Shown here piece by piece: positions 16,577-28,193 of a stretch of 64,000 bases of DNA (the first letter of the stretch is position 1; each line of letters begins with the position of its first letter). This DNA is from an uncultured Bacteroidia bacterium. Its GTDB lineage: Bacteria > Bacteroidota > Bacteroidia > Bacteroidales > UBA932. The DNA is taken from contig CADAND010000001.1 of assembly GCA_902789245.1 (NCBI GenBank), positions 62,001 to 126,000 on the forward strand. Reading direction: 5' to 3'. Both the position numbers and the translations under genes were made by a program. Below the pieces are notes generated by a model. It was not told where the DNA came from and searched no databases. It saw only the letters and a list, made by a program, of their open reading frames with translations.

Positions 16577-17578
16577 ATGAAATCGATACTCGGAATAGGC
16601 AATGCCCTGACGGACATCCTGGCCGTCCTGCCGGATGATTCCCTGCTCGCGGAGTTCCATCTCCCGAAGGGGAGCATGCAGCACGTGGACGTGACGACCG
16701 GAGACGGCATCTGGCAGGCTCTCAAGCCCCTGGGCGTGAAATATGTGGCCGGCGGCTCGGCCGCCAACACGATCGCCTGCACGGCCATTCTCGGGATGCC
16801 TTCCGGCTTTATCGGCAAGATCGGCAACGACGAGCTGGGCCTGCTCTTCAAGAGCGACCAGGAACAGTACGGCGTGGACACGCACCTGCTCACGAGCGAG
16901 CAGCACGCGAGCGGCCGCTCGATGGTGTTCGTCAGCGGCGGCAACGCCGAGCGCACTTTCGCCGTGTACCTGGGTGCCGCACTTGACCTGGTGCCGGAAG
17001 ACCTGGTGCCGGCCTGGTTCGAGGGCTACGACTATTTCCATATCGAAGGCTATCTGGTGCAGAACCAGGACCTGGTCCGCCGGGCGGTCGAACTGGCCCG
17101 GGCGGCCGGCTGTATCATTTCTTTGGACCTGGCGTCCTACAATGTCGTGGAGTCGAACCTCGCGTTCCTGCACGACATCGTGGAGAAATATGTCGATATC
17201 ACTTTCGCCAACGAGACCGAGGCGCGTGCTTTCACCGGCCAGGCCGACCCGCGCGCTGCGCTGGATGAACTGTCCAGGATCAGCCGGACGGCCATCGTGA
17301 AGGTGGGCAAGAACGGCAGCTGGCTCAAGCGGGACGACGAGGTCGTCTTTGCCGACCCCTGGCCGGCCAACCCCCTGGACGCTACGGGCGCGGGCGACTC
17401 CTACGCCGCCGGCTTCCTGTATGCCGATGCCCAGGGCCTGCCGCTCAAGCTTTGCGGCGAGATCGGTTCCTGCATCGCCGCCAAGGTGGTGGAGGTGATC
17501 GGCACCAAAATCGATATCCCCCGCTGGCGTGTGGCCAAGCAGGAAATCCGTGAATTGATGGCATCCCGGAACGTATGA
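16577..17578 (+). CDS. PfkB family carbohydrate or nucleoside kinase
   Basis: 333-residue ribokinase-fold kinase. The N-terminal GGSAANTIACTA segment (about 56-67) and the C-terminal signature DATGAGDSYAAGF (about 257-270, catalytic Asp in GAGD) are intact. Family members phosphorylate sugars or adenosine; the overall pattern is closest to the adenosine-kinase-like Bacteroidota group, but the substrate cannot be fixed from sequence. It overlaps the next gene by 4 bases (ATGA), the first of two such overlaps in this three-gene operon. Confidence 0.87.
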   Translation: MKSILGIGNALTDILAVLPDDSLLAEFHLPKGSMQHVDVTTGDGIWQALKPLGVKYVAGGSAANTIACTAILGMPSGFIGKIGNDELGLLFKSDQEQYGVDTHLLTSEQHASGRSMVFVSGGNAERTFAVYLGAALDLVPEDLVPAWFEGYDYFHIEGYLVQNQDLVRRAVELARAAGCIISLDLASYNVVESNLAFLHDIVEKYVDITFANETEARAFTGQADPRAALDELSRISRTAIVKVGKNGSWLKRDDEVVFADPWPANPLDATGAGDSYAAGFLYADAQGLPLKLCGEIGSCIAAKVVEVIGTKIDIPRWRVAKQEIRELMASRNV

Positions 17579-18060
17579 AGAATCCTATCCTGACATTGTA
17601 CCGAAAAGTCGTGCTTCAGCGGGACCGAAGCCAGGTCCCGACCACGCTGATGCCCCTGTCCGTCATCAGGAGCGTTACGGTGTACGTGGACGGGCTGGCC
17701 GAAGGGGAGGATCCTCAGTCGGTCCGCCGGGCAGTTCAGCAATATTTTGATTATCATAGCATTCCAGTGACGATTCTGTGTCCGCGGAAGCGGGACATCA
17801 ACCTGTTCGGACGCTTGAAGAACCGTGCCCGCGGCACCCGCGAATCCCGGAAGGAGGATTTGTTCATTTCGCTGGCGGGCTCGCCGGACAATTTTGCGGC
17901 GGAATATGAAGCCTGCTGCAGTACGGCCCACTTCAAGGTGGGGCGCTGCAATCTGCCGGGCGACGTGTTCGACCTGGTCGTCGCCAATCCCGAGGAGGGC
18001 GAGGCCAATCAGATTGCCGCCTTTGCCGCTATCAAAGACTTCCTTGACAAGATCCAATGA
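17575..18060 (+). CDS. Conserved Bacteroidota hypothetical protein (DUF6913-like)
   Basis: 161-residue soluble protein without signal peptide or membrane helix. It has an alternating alpha/beta pattern: a strand near VTVYVDGL, a helix with paired Arg, a basic segment around residues 72-90, and a strand FDLVVANP. It resembles the DUF6913 family of Bacteroidota by general appearance; I could not confirm this by search. It is coupled by ATGA overlaps to the PfkB kinase before it and the small membrane protein after it. Function unknown. Confidence 0.65.
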   Translation: MKNPILTLYRKVVLQRDRSQVPTTLMPLSVIRSVTVYVDGLAEGEDPQSVRRAVQQYFDYHSIPVTILCPRKRDINLFGRLKNRARGTRESRKEDLFISLAGSPDNFAAEYEACCSTAHFKVGRCNLPGDVFDLVVANPEEGEANQIAAFAAIKDFLDKIQ

Positions 18061-18530
18061 AGAAATACCTGATCGTCTTTCTCATTTCGATGGTGCCGCT
18101 GATCGAGCTTCGCGGCGCCATTCCCTATGCCGTGGGCTTTGACCTGCCGCTCGTCCCTTCGCTGATCGTGGCACTGGTAGGCAACATGGTCCCGGTGCCG
18201 TTCATTTTCCTTTTCGCCCGCAGGATCCTGGAGTGGGGCAAGGACAAGAAATACACGGGGAAATTCTTTACCTGGTGCCTCGAGAAAGGCGAAAAGGGCG
18301 GCCGCAAGCTGGAAGCCAAGGCCGGCGCGGGCCTCTACGTGGCCCTGCTGCTTTTCGTTGGGATCCCCCTTCCCGGCACGGGTGCCTGGACCGGCACCCT
18401 CGCGGCCAGTATCCTAGACATGGATTTCAAGAAGAGCATGCTCTACATCTTCCTGGGCCTGCTGCTCGCAGCCGCCATCATGCTGCTCGCCAGCCTGGGC
18501 GTCTTCGGGGCGATCGATTTGCTGAACTGA
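18057..18530 (+). CDS. COG2426-type small membrane protein (putative small multidrug exporter)
   Basis: 157-residue protein with about four hydrophobic helices. The conserved ELRGAIPYA motif near residue 18 and the loop with GKFFTWCLEKGEKGGRKLE are typical of the COG2426 group, named putative small multidrug export proteins on thin evidence. Last gene of the PfkB operon, joined to the previous gene by ATGA. A hairpin follows and separates it from the convergent nucleoside kinase. Confidence 0.8.
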   Translation: MKKYLIVFLISMVPLIELRGAIPYAVGFDLPLVPSLIVALVGNMVPVPFIFLFARRILEWGKDKKYTGKFFTWCLEKGEKGGRKLEAKAGAGLYVALLLFVGIPLPGTGAWTGTLAASILDMDFKKSMLYIFLGLLLAAAIMLLASLGVFGAIDLLN

Positions 18531-18536
18531 CGCACG

Positions 18537-18560
18537 CCAGACGCTCGTCAGAGCGTTTGG
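18537..18560. terminator. Hairpin between convergent genes
   Basis: 10-bp stem CCAGACGCTC/GAGCGTTTGG (one G-T pair) with loop GTCA. It includes the end and stop codon of the nucleoside kinase on the minus strand. There is no long T run, so terminator function is only likely. Confidence 0.5.
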
Positions 18561-19536
18561 CCACCAATGAATTCCCGCATAATCGACGTCGGGGGGATGG
18601 CGGCGATCTCAGCCGGTTTGAGCGCCGTGACCATGTCGAGGATCTTCAGCAGGGACTGCGCTTTCTCGTAGGCGGGTGAGGATTCGCTGATGCCGCACAG
18701 GAGCGGCTCGGCGTAATATTTCAGCAGCGGCACATCATAAAGCGTCGAGGAGTTGAAGACGATGTTGGCGTTCTCCTCATAGGGGAAGATGTTGCGCGTC
18801 TCGCCCCGGCGCACGGACGGCCAGCGGAGGATGTTGTCCTCCGGCGAGATGCCGCGGACGCGGTTGTCCCGGACGATGCGGCGCAGCAGGCGCTTGTCCG
18901 TGGTGGAGCCGTGGTCCTTTTCGCCGCCGGGCAGGGCCGACAGGGCGGAGATATAGATGCCGAAGATATTCTCGCGGGGGATGGCCGGGGTCAGGTCCGG
19001 GTTGAGGGCGTGAATGCCTTCCATAAACAGGATGTCCCCGTCTTCCATTTTCATGCGGTCGCCCTTGAAAACGCGGTGACCCTCCTTGAAGTCGAACTTC
19101 GGGAGTTCCACCTCCTTGCCGGCCAGCAGGTCGGTGAGCTGCTCGTTGAGGAAGGCGACGTCCATCGCGGCCAGCGCTTCGTAGTCGCGCTCGCCGTTCT
19201 CGTCGATCGGCGTGTTCTCGCGGTTCACGAAATAGTTGTCCAGCTCGATCACCCGGGGTCTGAGACCCAGTACGCGGGCCTGCTGGGCGATGCGCAGCGA
19301 AGAGCTGGTCTTGCCGCTGGAGGACGGCCCCGACATCATCACGATGCGGCAGCTGCGGCGCTTCCAGAAGATCTGGTCCGCCGCCTGCGCATACTGGCGC
19401 TCCTGGCGGGCTTCGCAGAGGTTGATCAGCTCGATGGCTTTGCCGGATTCGACGGTTTCATTCACTTTTTGCAGGGTGTCGATGCCAATGGCCTGACACC
19501 ATTCCTTGTATTCCGCACGTGCGGCTTCAATCTTGG

Positions 19537-19540
<4 letters not shown>
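18548..19540 (-). CDS. Nucleoside kinase (uridine kinase/phosphoribulokinase-like), short form
   Basis: 330-residue P-loop kinase. Walker A is SGPSSSGKTSS near residue 68, followed by a LDNYFVNRE substrate segment and a Walker B-like FMEGIHALNP. This is the kinase half of the Bacteroidota nucleoside kinase family. Related proteins are usually near 550 residues with an N-terminal TGS/threonyl-tRNA-synthetase-like part; here that part is absent and only about 60 residues precede the P-loop. The start ATG 19540 overlaps the uvrA stop (ATGA), so the short form is the real gene product. An open frame that continues upstream is a shadow of uvrA. Confidence 0.82.
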
Positions 19541-22248
<2,708 letters not shown>

Positions 22249-22258
22249 AAGAAGTTGC

Positions 22259-22266
22259 CAAAGTTA
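22259..22266 (-). promoter_or_regulatory. -7 box TAACTTTG of uvrA
   Basis: Exact consensus, 10 nt before ATG 22248. A TTG on the minus strand (CAA at 22289-22291) lies 22 bp upstream. Confidence 0.7.
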
Positions 22267-22279
22267 CGAATTTTATGGT

Positions 22280-22287
22280 TAACTTTG
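22280..22287 (+). promoter_or_regulatory. -7 box TAACTTTG of the EamA gene
   Basis: Exact consensus, 18 nt before ATG 22306, with TTG at 22255-22257 (22-bp spacing). Confidence 0.7.
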
Positions 22288-22305
22288 GCAAAATCTTACT
22301 TTGCT

Positions 22306-23154
22306 ATGTGGCTATGGTTGTCGGTCGGTTCCGCGTTGCTCCTTGGTGTCTATGACGTCGCCAAAAAGCGGGCGCTTTCCCGCAACAGTGTTTATTGGAT
22401 CCTGCTCAGCGCCACCGCGCTGACGACTGTGTTTCTCTGCCCCTTCCTGACCAAGGGCCCCCTTTCCGACCACTTCTCCCTGATTTTCAAGGCGGTGCTG
22501 GTCTCCGTGTCCTGGATCTCCGGACTCAAGGCCATGGAATGCCTGCCGCTGACGACGGTGAGCACGATGAAGGCCTCCCGGCCGATGTTCGTCGTCATTT
22601 TTTCCATTCTCCTGTTCGGAGAGCGGCTCAACCTTGTGCAGTGGCTGGGCGTAGCCGTCGTCATGGCGGCCCTGTTTCTGAGTTCGCGCTCCTCCGGCCA
22701 CGACACCGACAAGATCACTTCCACCAAGGGAGTGGCCTTCATGATCGTCTCCGTACTGTCCGGCGCGGCCAGTGCGCTCTGGGACAGGGTTATCCTCCAG
22801 AACCTGGAGCCCCTGTTCGTACAGAGCTGGACCAACTTGTATATTACGCTCATCCTCGCCGTCGTGCTGCTGATCCAGTACCTGGCGGACAAGAAGCATT
22901 TCCAGCCCTTTGTCTGGGACTGGCGCATCCTGCTGATCGCCGTGCTGATCACGCTGGCCGACGCCCTGTATTTCTTCGCGGTCAAGGAGCCGGACGCGAT
23001 GCTCTCCATCATCTCGACGATTCGCCGCACTTCCGTGGTCGTCACCTTCATCGGCGGAGCGCTGGTCCTCAAGGAGGGTCATATCCGCGACAAGGCGCTG
23101 GTCATGGTGATGATGCTGGCCGGCGTGGCCCTGCTGCTGGGCGGATCCGCTTAA
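22306..23154 (+). CDS. EamA/DMT family permease
   Basis: 282-residue inner-membrane protein with ten predicted helices in two EamA repeats (first around residues 1-125, second around 140-282). The family exports or imports metabolites such as amino acids or nucleotide sugars; the substrate is not predictable here. Start ATG 22306 gives a first helix (WLWLSVGSALLLGVY) directly after the start; the open frame upstream is a shadow of uvrA. It shares a symmetrical promoter region with uvrA and is followed after 13 bases by the S41 protease gene. Confidence 0.85.
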   Translation: MWLWLSVGSALLLGVYDVAKKRALSRNSVYWILLSATALTTVFLCPFLTKGPLSDHFSLIFKAVLVSVSWISGLKAMECLPLTTVSTMKASRPMFVVIFSILLFGERLNLVQWLGVAVVMAALFLSSRSSGHDTDKITSTKGVAFMIVSVLSGAASALWDRVILQNLEPLFVQSWTNLYITLILAVVLLIQYLADKKHFQPFVWDWRILLIAVLITLADALYFFAVKEPDAMLSIISTIRRTSVVVTFIGGALVLKEGHIRDKALVMVMMLAGVALLLGGSA

Positions 23155-23167
23155 CTGAATTGCATTT

Positions 23168-24781
23168 ATGAAACGTTTCCTGATTCTGATACTGCTCGGC
23201 GCGTCGCTGTGCGCGAACGCCCAGTCCACCCGCTTCAAACTCGGCAAGTGGACCGAGATCCAGACGGCGATCCTGCAGGAGCTGAACCGCTCCTACGTGG
23301 ATTCCCTGCCCGTTGACCGCATCGAGCGGCGCGGCATCGACGCGATGCTCGCCGAATTGGACCCGTACACGGTCTTCATCCCCGAGGAGGAGAATGAGAA
23401 CCTCCAGATGATGATCCACAAGAGCTACGGCGGCATCGGCGCCGTGATCTACAAGCCGGATCCGCAGGGTAACGTCATCATCAACGAACCTTACGCCAAC
23501 TCCCCGGCCGCGAAGAACGGCCTGGTGTGCGGCGACGAGATCATGGCCATTGACGGCGTGACCGTCGTCGGCCTGAATTCCCAGCAGTGCAGTGAAAAGA
23601 TGCGCGGCGAACCGGGCACGCAGGTGGTTTTCAAGGTCAAGAAGCTGCGCACTGGCGAAGTGACGGACATCACCGTCACCCGCGAGCGCATCAAGCTCGA
23701 CGACATCGAATATGCCGGCATGCTGGAGAACGGCGTGGGCTACATCTCCCAGACGGGCTTCACCGACGGTGTCGGCGACGAGTTCCGCCGCCACGTGAGC
23801 GAGCTCAAGAAGCAGGGCATGAAGACCCTGGTGCTGGACCTGCGCGGCAACGGCGGCGGCCTGATGAACGAGGCTGTCGAAATCGTGTCCGCCTTCGTCC
23901 CGAAGGGCTCCGTGGTAGTGTCCGCCCAGGGTAGGGAGCAGGGCTCCAGCTATACGCTCAGGACCACCAAGGATCCGATCGATACCAAGCTGCCCGTCAT
24001 CGTGCTGGTGGATTCCGGCTCCGCATCTGCTTCGGAAATCGTGGCGGGCGCGCTGCAGGATCTGGACCGCGCCACCATCATGGGCGAGCGCACCTTCGGC
24101 AAGGGCCTCGTGCAGAGCATCCGCTCGCTGCCCTACGGGGGCGAGCTCAAGGTGACGACCGCCAAATACTACACCCCGTCCGGCCGCTGCGTGCAGGCGA
24201 TCGACTACGCCCAGCGCCGCGAGGACGGCAGCGTGGCGCATATTCCCGACTCGCTGACGCACGAATTCAAGACCGCCCACGGGCGCATCGTGCGCGACGG
24301 TGGCGGCATCACCCCGGACGTCGAGCTCAAGTTCCGCGAGTACAGCCGCCTGACCTATTCGCTCGTTACCTACGGCATCATCGAACAGTATGCGCTGCGC
24401 TTCGTCCGCAGCCACGAGTGGATCCCGCCCGTGGAGGAGTTCCATCTCGACCAGAACGATTACGAGGACTTCGTCGAATTCGCCAAGGGCGAGAAGTTCG
24501 ACTACCGTTCCTCCGCCAAGACTTATTTCGACCGGGCGAAGGAGGAGTTGAAACGCGACGGCCTGGACGAGGTCATGAAGGAGCAGCTGGACGCGCTGGA
24601 CGCCTTCATCAACATGGACAAGGAGGATTTCCTGTACCTGAAGTCCTCGGAGATCATCCCCTTCATCGAGGAGGAGATCGCCGTCCGCTACTACTTCCAG
24701 CAGGCCGGCGTGCAGATCCGCATCCGCTATGACGACGCCCTCCGCCAGGCGCTCTCCGCCGAGCGGATCAAGCAGTACTGA
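23168..24781 (+). CDS. S41 family C-terminal processing peptidase
   Basis: 537-residue secreted serine protease of the CtpA/Tsp type. Signal peptide at 1-18 (ILLGASLCANA), N-terminal helices, a PDZ domain at about 80-165, then the catalytic core. Ser287 in SGSASASE and Lys312 in FGKG, 25 residues apart, form the family's Ser/Lys dyad. A long C-terminal domain with many charged residues follows (about 410-537). Such proteases trim periplasmic proteins and peptidoglycan enzymes. Its stop codon overlaps the recO start by 1 base. Confidence 0.92.
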   Translation: MKRFLILILLGASLCANAQSTRFKLGKWTEIQTAILQELNRSYVDSLPVDRIERRGIDAMLAELDPYTVFIPEEENENLQMMIHKSYGGIGAVIYKPDPQGNVIINEPYANSPAAKNGLVCGDEIMAIDGVTVVGLNSQQCSEKMRGEPGTQVVFKVKKLRTGEVTDITVTRERIKLDDIEYAGMLENGVGYISQTGFTDGVGDEFRRHVSELKKQGMKTLVLDLRGNGGGLMNEAVEIVSAFVPKGSVVVSAQGREQGSSYTLRTTKDPIDTKLPVIVLVDSGSASASEIVAGALQDLDRATIMGERTFGKGLVQSIRSLPYGGELKVTTAKYYTPSGRCVQAIDYAQRREDGSVAHIPDSLTHEFKTAHGRIVRDGGGITPDVELKFREYSRLTYSLVTYGIIEQYALRFVRSHEWIPPVEEFHLDQNDYEDFVEFAKGEKFDYRSSAKTYFDRAKEELKRDGLDEVMKEQLDALDAFINMDKEDFLYLKSSEIIPFIEEEIAVRYYFQQAGVQIRIRYDDALRQALSAERIKQY

Positions 24782-25431
24782 TGGTCCACCACACCCGGCT
24801 CATCATTCTGAATACCACAAAGATCGGGGAGCGGTCCCTGGTCCTGCACGCCCTCAGTCCCGACTGGGGGCGGCGCAGTTTTATCGCCGCCGTGCCCCGG
24901 GGCGGCGGGATGGCGCTCTTCCAGCCGCTGAGCGTGCTGGATGCCGAGGTCGTGGAGAACCCGAAATCCGATCTCTGGCGCGCGCACGCCCTGTCGGCCA
25001 GCCATCCCCTCACGGGCATCCGCACCAGCCCCGCCAAGAATGCGATGACCCTCTTCATGAGCGAGGTGCTCTACCGTACCGTCCGCGACGGCGCCTGCGA
25101 GGAGGGGCTCTTCGACTGGTGCGAGCGCTCCATCCTGACGCTCGATGCGCTGGCGGGCGACTACGCCAACTACCACCTCCGCTTCCTGTTGGAATTTGCC
25201 TCCGCGCTGGGCTTCTCGCCCTCGCTCGAGGACCTCATGCCCTTCGCGGACACGCACCTCGAGGAGCTCCGCACGCTGCTGCAGGCTGATTTCGCCAGCT
25301 GCATGCTCCTGCCCCTCAACGGCGCCGCGCGCAACGAGATCGCGGAGCTCCTGCTCCGCTATATCGGTTACCATGCGGAAACGCGCATCGAGGCGCGCTC
25401 GCTGCGGGTGCTGCGGGAGTTGTTCCGATAG
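24781..25431 (+). CDS. recO: DNA repair protein RecO
   Basis: 216-residue recombination mediator that works with RecR to load RecA on SSB-covered DNA. An N-terminal OB-fold (about 1-78, TRLIILNTTKIGERS) is followed by a helical C-terminal domain. The length is on the short side for the family (often about 240) and no zinc-binding cysteine cluster is present, as in other Bacteroidota. It overlaps the S41 gene by 1 base and converges on the DUF486 gene with a 9-base gap. Confidence 0.88.
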   Translation: MVHHTRLIILNTTKIGERSLVLHALSPDWGRRSFIAAVPRGGGMALFQPLSVLDAEVVENPKSDLWRAHALSASHPLTGIRTSPAKNAMTLFMSEVLYRTVRDGACEEGLFDWCERSILTLDALAGDYANYHLRFLLEFASALGFSPSLEDLMPFADTHLEELRTLLQADFASCMLLPLNGAARNEIAELLLRYIGYHAETRIEARSLRVLRELFR

Positions 25432-25440
25432 CCGCCCGGG

Positions 25441-25812
25441 TTACTTGAGAAATACGAAGAACACCGCCAGGATCAGGCAGCCGAAGGCCGCCAGGTGGTT
25501 CCATTGCAGGGGCTGGCCCTGGAAGAGGAAGTGCACGATGATGGTGAAGATGGTCAGGGAGATGGCCTCCTGGATGACCTTGAGCTGCATCAGGTTGAAG
25601 GGGCCGCCGTTGCCCACGAAGCCGATGCGGTTGGCCGGGACGGTGAGACAGTACTCGAAGAAAGCGATGCCCCAGGAGAAGAGAATGATCAGGATCAGCG
25701 GCCAGCCGGTCGAGATCTTCATTTCCTGGAGTTTGAGGTGACCATACCACGCGAGCGTCATGAAGACGTTCGAGCAGATCAGCATGAGGACGGTCCAAAT
25801 ACCCTGTTGCAT
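25441..25812 (-). CDS. DMT family protein (DUF486)
   Basis: 123-residue membrane protein with four predicted helices. The pattern (MLICSNVFMTLAWYGHL, then WGIAFFEYCLTVPANRIG and FNLMQLKVIQE) is that of the DUF486 family, small DMT-like proteins of unknown transport role. It is transcribed alone from the -7 box at 25838-25845, whose 5' flank overlaps the end of pbpC. Confidence 0.87.
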   Translation of the reverse strand: MQQGIWTVLMLICSNVFMTLAWYGHLKLQEMKISTGWPLILIILFSWGIAFFEYCLTVPANRIGFVGNGGPFNLMQLKVIQEAISLTIFTIIVHFLFQGQPLQWNHLAAFGCLILAVFFVFLK

Positions 25813-25837
25813 AGTGCGCTTGACTCAAAAAAGCGCG

Positions 25838-25845
25838 CAAAGATA
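25838..25845 (-). promoter_or_regulatory. -7 box TATCTTTG of the DUF486 gene
   Basis: Exact consensus, 25 nt before ATG 25812. Confidence 0.6.
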
Positions 25846-25852
25846 GCAATAA

Positions 25853-28165
25853 TTACTTTACGGTGAACACCGTAACGCGCCGCGCGCCCTGTTCGTCGAT
25901 GAGCGTGAGCACGTGCCGCCCCGGCGCGGGGTCGACGCGCAGTTCGTGCTCACCGGTGGTCTCGCCGACGAAGGCGTCGTCGATGTGCCAGTAGATCGTG
26001 GCACCGGCGTCGGCGTGGGCCGCGCGGAACACGGCGCCGTTCTCGCGCCCGGTCAGGCTGCGCGTGAGCACGAGGGTGATGTCCGGTTGGGGATAGATGA
26101 TATCAATCGGATTGTAGCCCGACGACGCCGCGTCGAAGAGCGGGTGCTTCGGCGGCAGGGGCTTGTAGTCCAGGTGTTTCTTCATGTAGTACCACTCCTG
26201 CGCGGGCGGGAGCACGAAGCGCACTTCGGCGCGCATCTCCTCCGGCGGGCAGCAGGAGCTGTTGACCTGGTACCGCCCCGCGGCGTCGAGGTGGACCAGG
26301 CGGTGGTAGCGGCACATGTCCGGCTGCTCCTCGATGTCCGGCACCCAGACGGTGTCGCGTTTCGGGCAGAGGTCGCTGGCGGGGAAGCCGCTCTCGTGGC
26401 AGACCTCGATCTGCGTCATCTCGTCGGCCGGACGCGCGAACCAGGCGGCGCCCGGCAGGGCCGAAAAGACGTCGAACATCACCGGCGAGGCGTAGGACAC
26501 GCCGGTCACGCCGGAGCGGCCCTCGCCGTCGCTGTTGCCCACCCAGACCGCGACCACCCAGTCGCGGGTCACGCCCACGCTCCATGCGTCGCGGTTGCCC
26601 CAGGAGGTGCCGGTCTTCCAGGCGATTTTCCGCCCGGTGGCGAAGTCCATCCAGGACGATTCCTCTTCCGGGCGGTTGGCGTTCGACAGGGCGTCGAAGG
26701 TCAGCCAGGAAGCCGCCCGGCTGATGGGGATGCGCCGCGCGGGCAGGCGCTCCCGGCGGACGTCGGACCGGTAGGCAAGTTCCTTGTACACAGGATCTCC
26801 GCCGAGCTCCGCCGCCAGATAATAATAGGCGCGCGAGAGGGTCTGCAGAGAGATTTCGGCGCCGCCGAGGATGAGCGACAGGCCGTAGTGGTCGGCGTCT
26901 TTGTCTATGGTCGTGAAGCCCAGTTGCTGCAGGATCTGCAGGAAGCGCTCTGCGCCGAACTGTTCCAGCATGCGCACCGAGGGGACGTTGAGGGAGCGTT
27001 CGATCACTTCGTGGGCCGGCACGGCCCCGTCGAAGGTGCGTCCGTAGTTGTGCGGGGAGAAGTTGTTGTAGTTGTAGGGCGTGTCCTTGACCAGCGAGGT
27101 GGGCAGGATCTGTCCCGCGTCCAGCATCGCGCCGTAGAGCAGCGGCTTGAGGGTGGAGCCGCTGGAGCGGGCGGCCGGGATCATATCGACGTCGGCGCCG
27201 CGCAGGCGGGGGGCGCAGCCGCGCGTGTTGCCGTAGTAGGCCCGGATCTCGCCCGTGTGCACATCGGTCACCAGGATGCCCATGTTGTCCACCAGGTTGG
27301 TGTGGTACAGGTCGAAATAACGCTTCGCGATGGCGTTCACGCGCGTCTGGAGCGAGGCGTCCAGGGTCAGTGCATACGGACCGTCGCCCGACTCGGCGCG
27401 GCAGCGCTCCAGCAGGTGGTAGGCCGCATCGGGCATCGCGAGCGGCTTGTCCGGCAGGGGTTCGTCCTTGGCGAGCAGGCACTCCGTGGGGTCGAGTACG
27501 CCCTTGGCTTCCAGCTTGTCCAGCAGCGCGTTGCGCTTCTCCATCAGGCGCTCGCGTGCCCGGCCGGGGTGGATCAGGCCCGGCGCGTTGGGCAGCACGG
27601 CGAGCATGGCGCTCTCGCCCCAGGAGAGCTCGTCCGCGCTGCGGCCGAAGTAGCGCCACGCGGCTGCCTCGAGGCCGACGACATTCCCCCCGAAGGGGGC
27701 GTTGGAAGCATATAGCAACAGGATCTTCCGCTTGGTGCAGCGCATCTCCAGGCGCGTGGCGAGAATCATTTCGTAGACCTTCTCCGGCAGGGTGCGCGGT
27801 GCGCCGGGGCGGCTCAGGCGGATCACCTGCATCGTCAGGGTGCTGGCGCCGCTGACCACCTCTCCGCGGGTTAGGTTCTGCACCAGGGCGCGTCCGGCGG
27901 AGAGGTAATCGATGCCCAGGTGCCACCAGAAGCGTTTGTCTTCGTAGGTGACGATGCATTTCGCGAACTTGTCGGGCACGTGGTCCGCGGGCGGGAAATA
28001 CCACTGGCCTTCCGCCGAAATGCGCGCGCCCAGCAGCGTGCCGTCTGCGGTGACGGCCGTCGCGCTGAGCGGCACCCGGAACAGATTGTGTGGTAAACAG
28101 AACAAATACCAAACAATCAGGGAAAGGGGGATGCAAATCGGAAGTATTTTTTTAACTTTGCCCAT
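25853..28165 (-). CDS. pbpC: Penicillin-binding protein 1C
   Basis: 770-residue bifunctional peptidoglycan synthase. N-terminal membrane anchor at about 7-24, GT51 glycosyltransferase domain with EDKRFWWHLG and SGASTLTMQ, transpeptidase domain with SxxK (STLK), SLN and KTGTS motifs, and a C-terminal BiPBP_C beta domain (about 690-770). All catalytic motifs are present. Start set at ATG 28165; an upstream in-frame ATG would include the promoter. It diverges from an alpha-2-macroglobulin gene; in enterobacteria pbpC and such a gene (yfhM) form one operon, so the partnership is conserved although the arrangement differs. Confidence 0.93.
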   Translation of the reverse strand: MGKVKKILPICIPLSLIVWYLFCLPHNLFRVPLSATAVTADGTLLGARISAEGQWYFPPADHVPDKFAKCIVTYEDKRFWWHLGIDYLSAGRALVQNLTRGEVVSGASTLTMQVIRLSRPGAPRTLPEKVYEMILATRLEMRCTKRKILLLYASNAPFGGNVVGLEAAAWRYFGRSADELSWGESAMLAVLPNAPGLIHPGRARERLMEKRNALLDKLEAKGVLDPTECLLAKDEPLPDKPLAMPDAAYHLLERCRAESGDGPYALTLDASLQTRVNAIAKRYFDLYHTNLVDNMGILVTDVHTGEIRAYYGNTRGCAPRLRGADVDMIPAARSSGSTLKPLLYGAMLDAGQILPTSLVKDTPYNYNNFSPHNYGRTFDGAVPAHEVIERSLNVPSVRMLEQFGAERFLQILQQLGFTTIDKDADHYGLSLILGGAEISLQTLSRAYYYLAAELGGDPVYKELAYRSDVRRERLPARRIPISRAASWLTFDALSNANRPEEESSWMDFATGRKIAWKTGTSWGNRDAWSVGVTRDWVVAVWVGNSDGEGRSGVTGVSYASPVMFDVFSALPGAAWFARPADEMTQIEVCHESGFPASDLCPKRDTVWVPDIEEQPDMCRYHRLVHLDAAGRYQVNSSCCPPEEMRAEVRFVLPPAQEWYYMKKHLDYKPLPPKHPLFDAASSGYNPIDIIYPQPDITLVLTRSLTGRENGAVFRAAHADAGATIYWHIDDAFVGETTGEHELRVDPAPGRHVLTLIDEQGARRVTVFTVK
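28153..28160 (+). promoter_or_regulatory. -7 box TAACTTTG of the alpha-2-macroglobulin gene
   Basis: Exact consensus placed inside the first codons of pbpC, 33 nt before ATG 28194. It faces the pbpC -7 box 13 bp away. Confidence 0.55.
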
Positions 28166-28173
28166 TGCAATAA

Positions 28174-28181
28174 CAAAAGTA
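28174..28181 (-). promoter_or_regulatory. -7 box TACTTTTG of pbpC
   Basis: Exact consensus, 8 nt before ATG 28165. It lies within the leader of the divergent gene, face-to-face with the box at 28153. Confidence 0.55.
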
Positions 28182-28193
28182 GTGATTTTTCCT

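Larger units (their letters stand above)
22255..22291. repeat. Perfect 12-bp inverted repeat spanning the divergent uvrA/EamA promoters
   Basis: TTGCCAAAGTTA (22255-22266) and TAACTTTGGCAA (22280-22291) are exact reverse complements separated by 13 bp. Each arm contains one -7 box and the TTG that could serve as the -33 element of the opposite promoter (22-bp spacing both ways). Confidence 0.85.
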
